A stretch of DNA of 59,510 bases from Mycobacterium asiaticum DSM 44297 (GTDB lineage: Bacteria; Actinomycetota; Actinomycetes; Mycobacteriales; Mycobacteriaceae). Below, one piece after another: positions 50,425 to 59,510 of this stretch (its first letter is position 1; each line of letters starts with the position of its first letter). The notes beneath the pieces are model-generated. The model saw only the letters and a program-made list of their open reading frames with translations. It was not told the DNA's origin and ran no database searches. A program made the translations under genes and the position numbers. Where the stretch lies: positions 1,093,796-1,153,305 of the forward strand of contig NZ_HG964937.1 of assembly GCF_000613245.1 (NCBI RefSeq), written 5' to 3'.

Positions 50425-51213
50425 GTGAATCCGGCGGTGCGTGACCTGACGGACGCCGCGCTGGCCGCCGAGCTCGCAGCCGACGCGGGAGAGTTGTTGC
50501 TCGCGGTGCGCGAGGAGATCGGTTTTGACTATCCGTGGGAGCTCGGCGATGCCGGTGACCGGCGGGCGAACTCGCTGATCCTGCGCCGCTTGCGGGCCGA
50601 ACGGCCGGGCGACGCGGTGCTCAGCGAGGAAGCCCACGACGACCTGGTCCGGCTGCGCTCCGACCGGGTCTGGATCGTCGACCCCCTGGACGGAACCCGG
50701 GAGTTCTCCATAGCCGGCCGCGACGACTGGGCGGTGCACATCGCGCTGTGGCAGCGGTCGGCCAACGGCAGACCGCAGATCACCGACGCCGCGGTGTCCC
50801 TGCCGGCCCGCGGCAACATCGTCTACCGCAGCGACACCGTCACCGCCGACAACGCGCGCGTCGGCGTCCCCGAAGTCATCCGGATCGCCGTCAGCGCCAC
50901 CCGGCCGCCGGCGATCCTGTACCGGATGCGGCAATTCGTGGATATGGAACTGGTGCGGATCGGGTCCGCCGGGGCCAAAGCCATGGCGGTGATCGACGGC
51001 GTCGCCGACGCGTACCTGCACGCCGGCGGACAGTGGGAGTGGGACTCGGCCGCGCCGGCCGGAGTGGTGCTGGCCGCCGGCATGCACGCCTCGCGGCTGG
51101 ACGGCTCGCCGCTGCTCTACAACCAGCTGGACCCCTACCTGCCCGACTTCGTGATGTGCCGGACCGACGTCGCGCCGATCCTGTTGGACGCCATCCGGCG
51201 GTCCTGGTACTGA
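50425..51213 (+). CDS. cysQ: 3'-phosphoadenosine 5'-phosphate phosphatase CysQ
   Basis: This is a 262-residue Mg-dependent, lithium-sensitive-type phosphatase of the inositol monophosphatase family. Metal ligands are in VLSEE (65-69), DPLDGTREF (86-94) and WEWDSAAPAGVVLAAG near residue 197. It recycles PAP from sulfate assimilation and may also act on fructose-1,6-bisphosphate or inositol phosphates. GTG 50425 follows the candidate promoter. It is 33 nt upstream of mshC, and the pair links sulfur assimilation with mycothiol synthesis. Confidence 0.92.
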   Translation: MNPAVRDLTDAALAAELAADAGELLLAVREEIGFDYPWELGDAGDRRANSLILRRLRAERPGDAVLSEEAHDDLVRLRSDRVWIVDPLDGTREFSIAGRDDWAVHIALWQRSANGRPQITDAAVSLPARGNIVYRSDTVTADNARVGVPEVIRIAVSATRPPAILYRMRQFVDMELVRIGSAGAKAMAVIDGVADAYLHAGGQWEWDSAAPAGVVLAAGMHASRLDGSPLLYNQLDPYLPDFVMCRTDVAPILLDAIRRSWY

Positions 51214-51234
51214 CAGCGGCAAAAGCTGATCGCC

Positions 51235-51240
51235 TAAAGT
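51235..51240 (+). promoter_or_regulatory. -10 element for mshC (leaderless)
   Basis: TAAAGT ends 6 nt before ATG 51247 and fits TANNNT. Confidence 0.45.
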
Positions 51241-51246
51241 CGACGC

Positions 51247-52503
51247 ATGCGGTCGTGGTCTTCTCCGCCGGTCCCGGCGTTACCCGGACGCGGCCCGCAA
51301 TTGCGGCTCTACGACACCGCCGACCGGCAGGTGCGCCCGGTCGCCGCCGCCACCGCACCCGGCAGCAAGGCCACTATGTACGTCTGCGGCATCACACCCT
51401 ATGACGCAACGCATCTCGGTCACGCCGCCACCTACCTCACGTTTGACCTGATTCACCGGCTGTGGCTGGACCTCGGCCATGAGGTGCACTACGTACAGAA
51501 CGTCACCGACGTCGACGATCCGCTGTTCGAGCGCGCGGACCGCGACGGCGTTGACTGGCGCGATCTCGCCGACGATCAGACCGAGCTGTTCCGTCAGGAC
51601 ATGACCGCGCTGCGGGTGCTGCCGCCGCAGGAATACGTCGGGGCCACCGAGGCCGTCGCCGAAATGATCGAGCTGGTCGAGAAGATGGTCGCCTCCGGCG
51701 CCGCTTATGTGGTCGACCCGGAGGTCGGTGAATATCCCGACGTGTACTACCGCGCCGACGCCACCCTGCAGTTCGGCTACGAGTCCGGCTACGACCGCGA
51801 CACCATGCTGCAGTTGTTCGAAGAGCGCGGCGGGGACCCACGCCGGCCCGGCAAAACCGATGAACTCGACGCGCTGCTGTGGCGGGTCAACAGGCCTGGC
51901 GAGCCGAGTTGGCCGTCCCCGTTCGGGCCCGGCCGGCCCGGCTGGCATGTCGAGTGTGCGGCGATCGCGCTCAGCCGCATCGGCACTAACCTCGACATCC
52001 AGGGCGGGGGCAGCGACCTGATCTTCCCGCACCACGAGTTCACCGCGGCGCATGCTGAGTGTGTCAGTGGCGAACGCAGATTCGCCCGCCACTACGTGCA
52101 CGCCGGCATGATCGGCTGGGACGGGCACAAGATGTCCAAGAGCCGCGGCAACCTGGTGCTGGTGTCGAAACTGCGTGGCGAGGGCATCGATCCGGCGGCG
52201 GTGCGGCTGGGCCTGCTCGCCGGGCATTACCGTGCCGACCGGTTCTGGAGCCAACAGGTGCTCGACGAAGCCCAGCGGCGCCTGCAGCGTTGGCGCACCG
52301 CGACCACCCTGCCCGCCGGGCCGGACGCGGCCGATGTCATCGGCCGGGTTCGCCGCTACCTGGCCGACGATCTTGACACACCCAAAGCGATTGCCGCCCT
52401 TGACGGTTGGACCACCGACGCGATCGAGTACGGCGGCCACGACGATGCAGCGCCCCGGCTGGTCGCCACCGCTGTCGATGCGCTGCTGGGCATCGCGCTT
52501 TAG
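51247..52503 (+). CDS. mshC: L-cysteine:1D-myo-inositol 2-amino-2-deoxy-alpha-D-glucopyranoside ligase MshC
   Basis: This 418-residue enzyme is a class I cysteinyl-tRNA synthetase paralogue that ligates Cys to GlcN-Ins in mycothiol synthesis. MYVCGITPYDATHLGH (44-59) contains the Cys ligand of zinc and the HLGH (HIGH-type) motif, GWHVECAAIAL supplies further zinc ligands, and KMSKS is at 295-299. It lacks the tRNA anticodon-binding C-terminal domain of CysS, so it is MshC rather than a synthetase. ATG 51247 is fixed by the leaderless promoter. It ends 23 nt before the SDR gene. Confidence 0.94.
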   Translation: MRSWSSPPVPALPGRGPQLRLYDTADRQVRPVAAATAPGSKATMYVCGITPYDATHLGHAATYLTFDLIHRLWLDLGHEVHYVQNVTDVDDPLFERADRDGVDWRDLADDQTELFRQDMTALRVLPPQEYVGATEAVAEMIELVEKMVASGAAYVVDPEVGEYPDVYYRADATLQFGYESGYDRDTMLQLFEERGGDPRRPGKTDELDALLWRVNRPGEPSWPSPFGPGRPGWHVECAAIALSRIGTNLDIQGGGSDLIFPHHEFTAAHAECVSGERRFARHYVHAGMIGWDGHKMSKSRGNLVLVSKLRGEGIDPAAVRLGLLAGHYRADRFWSQQVLDEAQRRLQRWRTATTLPAGPDAADVIGRVRRYLADDLDTPKAIAALDGWTTDAIEYGGHDDAAPRLVATAVDALLGIAL

Positions 52504-52513
52504 CGCGCGATGG

Positions 52514-52519
52514 TACGTT
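52514..52519 (+). promoter_or_regulatory. -10 element for the SDR gene (leaderless)
   Basis: TACGTT ends 6 nt before ATG 52526 and fits TANNNT; the element begins 11 nt after the mshC stop. Confidence 0.45.
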
Positions 52520-52525
52520 TCGGCC

Positions 52526-53416
52526 ATGACGTCGGTGCAAGGCAAAGTCGTTCTGATCACGGGTGCAGGGCGAGGAATCGGTGCGGAGGTCGCGCGCCGG
52601 CTGCACAACCGCGGCGCCAAGCTGGTGCTCACCGATGTGGGTGACGGCGAGCTGAAGACGATCGCCGCCGAACTCGGCGGCGACCACCGGGTGCTGACCG
52701 CTGTGGCCGACGTCTGCGATCTGGCCGCCATGCAGGCCGCCGCCGACCTCGCCATCGAGAAGTTCGGCGGCATCGACGTCGTGGTGGCCAACGCCGGGAT
52801 CGCCAGCTACGGGTCGGTGCTCAACGTCGACCCCAAGGCCTTCAAGCGTGTCCTCGAAGTGAATCTGCTCGGCGTCTTCCACACCGTGCGGGCCGCCTTG
52901 CCCTCGATCATCGAGCGCCGCGGCTACGTGCTCGTCGTCTCCTCGCTGGCGGCCTTCGCCGCGGCTCCGGGCATGGCCGCCTACGACATGACCAAGGCGG
53001 GCAACGAACATCTGGCCAACGCACTGCGGCTGGAGGTTGCTCATCTGGGCGTCAGCGTCGGCTCGGCGCACATGTCCTGGATCGACACGGCACTGGTCCG
53101 CGACACCAAGGGCGACCTGCCCGCCTTCGGCGAACTGCTTGCCAAGCTGCCCTGGCCGTTGAGCAAGACCACCTCGGTAACCAAGTGTGCGACCGCGCTG
53201 GTCAAGGGCATCGAGGGCCGCAAGTCGCAGGTGTACTGCCCGGACTGGGTGGTGCTGTTCCGCTGGCTCAAGCCGGTGCTGGCCAGCCGGATCGCCGAGC
53301 GAGTGGTCGCCAAGGCCGCAGCCGAAGCGGTGCCGAAGATGGACGCCCAGGTCGCCGAGCTCGGGCGGTACATGAGCGCCTACTCACACGGCCTCGAGAA
53401 GCCGCCGCCTTCGTGA
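52526..53416 (+). CDS. Short-chain dehydrogenase/reductase (Rv2129c type)
   Basis: This is a 296-residue classical SDR. The cofactor motif TGAGRGIG is near residue 13, NAG near 90, the catalytic Ser in VVSSLAAF near 138, and YDMTK (Y-x3-K) near 153-157. The acidic Asp in VLTDVG after strand 2 favours NAD(H) rather than NADP(H). The C-terminal part extends beyond the core and ends in a Lys/Pro tail. The substrate is unknown. The stop overlaps the FAD monooxygenase start (GTGA), so the two enzymes are probably made together. Confidence 0.9.
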   Translation: MTSVQGKVVLITGAGRGIGAEVARRLHNRGAKLVLTDVGDGELKTIAAELGGDHRVLTAVADVCDLAAMQAAADLAIEKFGGIDVVVANAGIASYGSVLNVDPKAFKRVLEVNLLGVFHTVRAALPSIIERRGYVLVVSSLAAFAAAPGMAAYDMTKAGNEHLANALRLEVAHLGVSVGSAHMSWIDTALVRDTKGDLPAFGELLAKLPWPLSKTTSVTKCATALVKGIEGRKSQVYCPDWVVLFRWLKPVLASRIAERVVAKAAAEAVPKMDAQVAELGRYMSAYSHGLEKPPPS

Positions 53417-54603
53417 CGCTGAAGGTCGCCGTGTGCGGCGCCGGGATCGCCGGGCTAGCCGTGGCCGAACGCATGGCGGCCCTCGGGGCCCAGGTGGTGG
53501 TGCTCGAACGCGCACCGGCACCCGACCCGCGCGGCCACCTGATCGACTTCTACGGCGCCGGTTACGAAGCCGCCGAAGCGATTGGCGCCTTGCCGGCCCT
53601 CAAAGACGCGTCCTATCGGATCGACGAGGCGACTCTGGTGGACGAACAGGGTCGCCGACGCGGCGACCTACCGTACGACCAGATCGCCAAGGCCCTCGAC
53701 GGCCGGATGTGCAGTCTCATGCGCCCCGACCTGGAAAAGACCTTGCGGGCCAACCTGCCCGAGGAGGTCGAGCTGCGGTTCAGCGCCACTGTGACCGGCG
53801 TCGACAGCCGTGCGGACGGGGTGACGGTGACCCTGGACGGCGGCGAGACCGTCGAAGCTGACCTGCTGGTAGGGGCCGACGGCATCCGGTCGGTCGTCCG
53901 GAAACTCGTGTTCGGAACCGAGACGGCGGATCTTCGCTACCTCGGATTCCACTGCGCCGCATTTGTGGTCGACGCTTCCGACATTGCTCGCGAATCCGAA
54001 ATCGAGCAGTTCGCCGTGACCGACACCATCGATCGACACCTCGACGTGTTCTTTCTGCCGGATGGTCGGGCCGCGGTATTCGCAATGTTCGGCGTACCCG
54101 ACGCCGAGCTCCCCGCGGACCCTCGTGCCGAAATCCGCGATCGGTTCGCCGACATGGGCTGGCTGGTGCCCGAAATACTGCACCGATGCCCACCGTCCGA
54201 GGACATCTACTACGAGGCGGTCGCGCAGGTCGTCATGCCTCGCTGGAGCAGCGACCGGGTGGTGCTGGTCGGAGACGCCGGCGCCGCGGTTTCGCCCTTT
54301 GCCGCTCACTCGGCTTCGCTCGCGGTGGCAGGCGCTTACGTCCTGGCCGAACAGTTCCGCACCACTTCGTCGGTCGAGCGGGCGCTGGACTTCTACGAGA
54401 AGCTGTGGCGGTGGGTGGTCGAGGAGAAACAGCAAATTAGTCGCGACATCGGGTGCTGGACGCTGCCTGGGCGGTCGCGTCCCGTCTCGTTGCGATTTAC
54501 CTGGCGCCCTCTGGTCAAGCGGTTCGTCACGACAACCCTGGGCGGTGAGCCGAACACGGTGGTCGCGATGCTGCGCCGAGGCACCCCGGAAACCAGTGAC
54601 TAG
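53413..54603 (+). CDS. FAD-dependent monooxygenase (UbiH/PHBH-like group A)
   Basis: This is a 396-residue flavoprotein hydroxylase. The dinucleotide motif CGAGIAGLAVAERMAALG lies at 7-24 with a following acidic Glu (VVLERA), the DG-type motif VGADGIRSVVRK is near residue 155, and GDAGAAVSPFAAHSASLAVAGA is the second FAD-binding GD motif near 286. This is the order of group A aromatic hydroxylases. The substrate is unknown. GTG 53413 overlaps the SDR stop. The stop overlaps the convergent PAC2 gene. I do not recall an H37Rv orthologue at this locus. Confidence 0.9.
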   Translation: MTLKVAVCGAGIAGLAVAERMAALGAQVVVLERAPAPDPRGHLIDFYGAGYEAAEAIGALPALKDASYRIDEATLVDEQGRRRGDLPYDQIAKALDGRMCSLMRPDLEKTLRANLPEEVELRFSATVTGVDSRADGVTVTLDGGETVEADLLVGADGIRSVVRKLVFGTETADLRYLGFHCAAFVVDASDIARESEIEQFAVTDTIDRHLDVFFLPDGRAAVFAMFGVPDAELPADPRAEIRDRFADMGWLVPEILHRCPPSEDIYYEAVAQVVMPRWSSDRVVLVGDAGAAVSPFAAHSASLAVAGAYVLAEQFRTTSSVERALDFYEKLWRWVVEEKQQISRDIGCWTLPGRSRPVSLRFTWRPLVKRFVTTTLGGEPNTVVAMLRRGTPETSD

Positions 54604-55490
54604 ATCCCGAAGCCCGGGCGGCGGCGTTTGAGGTAGCGCTCGAACTCCGCGGCCAGCGCATCGCCGTCGATGTTGCCCATCGCCTCGCTGACGTCGATCG
54701 CCGCGTCACCGTGCTGCTCGAGTGACTGCACGTACTCGGCCAGCTCCTCGTCGTCGGCGGCCATCTCGGAGATCTCCCGCTCCCACGCCTCGGCCTGAGT
54801 GGGCAGCTCGCCCAGCGGCACCTCGACATCGAGCACCTCTTCGACACGGCGCAGCAACGCCACGGTCGCCTTCGGGTTGGGCGGGTGCGACACATAGTGC
54901 GGCACCGCAGCCCAGAAGGTCACCGCAGGGATCCCGGCCGCCACGCACGCGTATTGGAAGACGCCCGCGATGCCGGTCGGGCCCTCGTAGCGGGTTTCCT
55001 CGAGGCCGAACAACCGCGCCGACTCCGACGAGTAGGCCGCGCCCGACACGGGCACCGGTCGGGTATGGGGGGTATCGGCCAGCAACGCGCCCAGGATCAC
55101 CACGGTGTCCACATTGAGCTTGTCGATGACGGCCAGCAGTTCGTCGCAGAACGTGCGCCAGCGCATGTTCGGCTCGACGCCGTGCATCAACACCACGTCG
55201 CGGTCGCTGTCCGGCGGCCGGCAGTGCGAGATCCGCATGGCCGGCCATTCCAGCTCGCGGGTGACGCCGTCCACTTGACGGATGACCGGGCGGTTGACCT
55301 GGTAGTCGTAGTACGCCTCGTCGTCGATCTCCACGATCGGCAGGGCGTCCCAGATGGCGGCCAGGTGGGTCACCGCGTCGCTGGCCGCGTCACCGGCGTC
55401 GTTCCAGCCTTCAAACGCAGCCACCACCACCGTGTTCTGCAGCTGGGGCCACGTGTCGTCGTTGCCTGGCCCGCCGTCCGGCAAAGTCAC
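54600..55490 (-). CDS. PAC2-family protein (Rv2125 type)
   Basis: This is a 296-residue protein of the PAC2/ATP-grasp-like proteasome assembly chaperone superfamily. The N-terminal VVAAFEGWNDAGDAASDAV, the VVILGALLADTPHTRP strand-loop and GPTGIAGVFQYACV are typical family positions. The C-terminal acidic helical part ends in FERYLKRRRPGFGI. In actinobacteria the role is unclear; a link to the Pup-proteasome system is only suggested by family. The GTG start 55490 is fixed by a leaderless -10. It is divergent from metH. Confidence 0.88.
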   Translation of the reverse strand: MTLPDGGPGNDDTWPQLQNTVVVAAFEGWNDAGDAASDAVTHLAAIWDALPIVEIDDEAYYDYQVNRPVIRQVDGVTRELEWPAMRISHCRPPDSDRDVVLMHGVEPNMRWRTFCDELLAVIDKLNVDTVVILGALLADTPHTRPVPVSGAAYSSESARLFGLEETRYEGPTGIAGVFQYACVAAGIPAVTFWAAVPHYVSHPPNPKATVALLRRVEEVLDVEVPLGELPTQAEAWEREISEMAADDEELAEYVQSLEQHGDAAIDVSEAMGNIDGDALAAEFERYLKRRRPGFGI

Positions 55491-55496
55491 CCAGCC

Positions 55497-55502
55497 AGCC
55501 TA
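55497..55502 (-). promoter_or_regulatory. -10 element for the PAC2 gene (leaderless)
   Basis: On the minus strand TAGGCT ends 6 nt before GTG 55490, placing the transcription start on the start codon. Confidence 0.45.
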
Positions 55503-55564
55503 CGGCGTGCCGGCCCGGTCCGATGCGCAGCTGGGGTCACCCGACCGGAATCCGATAACGCCTG

Positions 55565-55576
55565 ATGCATATGCAT
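55565..55576. promoter_or_regulatory. Palindrome ATGCATATGCAT upstream of metH
   Basis: A perfect 12-bp palindrome that is also two copies of ATGCAT. It lies 8 nt before the candidate -10 TATCCT (55585-55590), the usual place for a repressor operator. The regulator is unknown; ArsR-type and other small dimers use similar sites. Confidence 0.45.
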
Positions 55577-55772
55577 AGGTCGACTATCCTTATTGGGTGG
55601 CCGACAGGGGGATCCAGCTGCCAGCCGCGGCCTCGGTCCCACCGCAGGCCAGGCGAAATACGCTCGGCCGCAAATTGGTTACCCTTGTTAACTACGACTT
55701 AACTGCGACATGGCCGACGAGATCCGCGAGCGGGTCGGGTCGAGCTGGGCGTCCACACGTCGGATGACGACG

Positions 55773-55778
55773 TAGACT
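55773..55778 (+). promoter_or_regulatory. -10 element directly before the metH riboswitch
   Basis: TAGACT fits TANNNT and would start transcription near 55785, exactly at the 5' strand of riboswitch helix P1. Confidence 0.45.
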
Positions 55779-55780
55779 TT

Positions 55781-55870
55781 TCTGGTCGAGAGGCGTTGCA
55801 ACGGTTATCCGGCCCAGGCCGGTAGCCGCCACGCTCGGCAGAGTCAAGGACGCCTTCCGCTATGGAAGGA
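55781..55870 (+). promoter_or_regulatory. SAH riboswitch-like element controlling metH translation
   Basis: Helix P1 pairs GTCGAG (55785-55790) with CTCGGC (55834-55839). P2 is a 12-bp hairpin, 55802-55828. The conserved joining segment reads CCACGCTCGG, one base from the SAH class as I recall it (CCAGGCTCGG), and AGGCGTTGCAACGG matches the other conserved segment. The pseudoknot pairs AGGCGT (55791-55796) with ACGCCT (55850-55855). CCTTCC (55853-55858) can instead pair with the metH ribosome site GGAAGG (55864-55869). The pseudoknot and this pairing exclude each other, so ligand binding should turn metH on. Confidence 0.78.
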
Positions 55871-55876
55871 ACGTAC

Positions 55877-59510
<3,634 letters not shown>

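Larger units (their letters stand above)
55491..55780. promoter_or_regulatory. Divergent region between PAC2 gene and metH riboswitch
   Basis: The region has no convincing gene. It holds the minus-strand -10 for the PAC2 gene, the 12-bp palindrome ATGCATATGCAT (55565-55576), a candidate plus-strand -10 TATCCT (55585-55590), a direct repeat TTAACT with an 11-bp period (55688-55704) and a second -10 TAGACT (55773-55778). Confidence 0.5.

Noticed and set aside
55491..55780. Cobalamin or SAM riboswitch upstream of metH
   Set aside because: No GCCACTG-type B12 box and none of the conserved SAM-I or SAM-IV core segments were found; the only structured match is to the SAH class further downstream.

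Overview
The window is chromosomal DNA from a mycobacterium, most likely a slow-growing, non-tuberculosis species. GC is high and GTG/TTG starts are common. Mycobacterial marker genes are present: pimB, mptA, wag31, mshC, lppL/lppM, and a PE-family protein typical of slow growers. From memory, gene content and order follow M. tuberculosis Rv2188c to Rv2124c in reverse orientation. IS6110 and PE_PGRS38 of H37Rv are absent here. Two gene groups lie where I do not recall H37Rv counterparts: an alpha/beta hydrolase plus PE gene, and a FAD monooxygenase.

Layout. 1-7.0 kb: end of pimB, fadD15, a run of two START-like proteins, an ArsA-type ATPase, a small Cys protein and an acyltransferase, then an alpha-1,2-mannosyltransferase. 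7.1-17.4 kb: a membrane protein, an RNase, aroG, pknL with its DNA-binding partner, mptA, idsA2, a methylenetetrahydrofolate reductase-like gene, lppM, a GNAT enzyme and a DUF3040 protein. 17.8-39.2 kb: a complete actinobacterial division and cell-wall (dcw) cluster, mraZ-rsmH-ftsL-pbpB-murE-murF-mraY-murD-ftsW-murG-murC-ftsQ-ftsZ-yfiH-yggS-sepF-yggT-wag31, mostly with 4-nt stop/start overlaps. 39.2-55.5 kb: a phosphoribosyltransferase, tRNA-Leu(GAG), dapE2, a PEBP-family protein, hydrolase, PE, pyrD, a small DUF protein, lppL, uppP, a phosphatase, the DUF3090/SCO1664-type pair, cysQ, mshC, an SDR/monooxygenase pair and a PAC2 protein. 55.9 kb to the end: metH, cut by the window edge.

Several parts work together. 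FtsL, PbpB, FtsW, FtsQ, FtsZ and SepF form the divisome; MurC-G and MraY make lipid II; Wag31 directs polar growth. UppP recycles the undecaprenyl carrier. PimB, the mannosyltransferases and MptA build PIM/LM/LAM glycolipids. The MTHFR-like enzyme can supply methyl-tetrahydrofolate to MetH.

The strongest non-coding signals are RNA or operator elements. (1) An S-adenosylhomocysteine (SAH) riboswitch-like pseudoknot lies just upstream of metH, with a visible ON switch that frees the ribosome binding site. The MetH itself is of the E. coli type, not the type I recall from M. tuberculosis. (2) Four 10-bp-phased TGGGG-type boxes upstream of mraZ look like a MraZ operator. (3) A hairpin in the mraZ-rsmH gap has a CTTCCCC loop complementary to the rsmH Shine-Dalgarno, matching the mraW RNA motif. 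(4) A long near-perfect hairpin separates ftsQ from ftsZ, and its 3' flank recurs after aroG. No CRISPR array, intact insertion sequence or prophage was seen.
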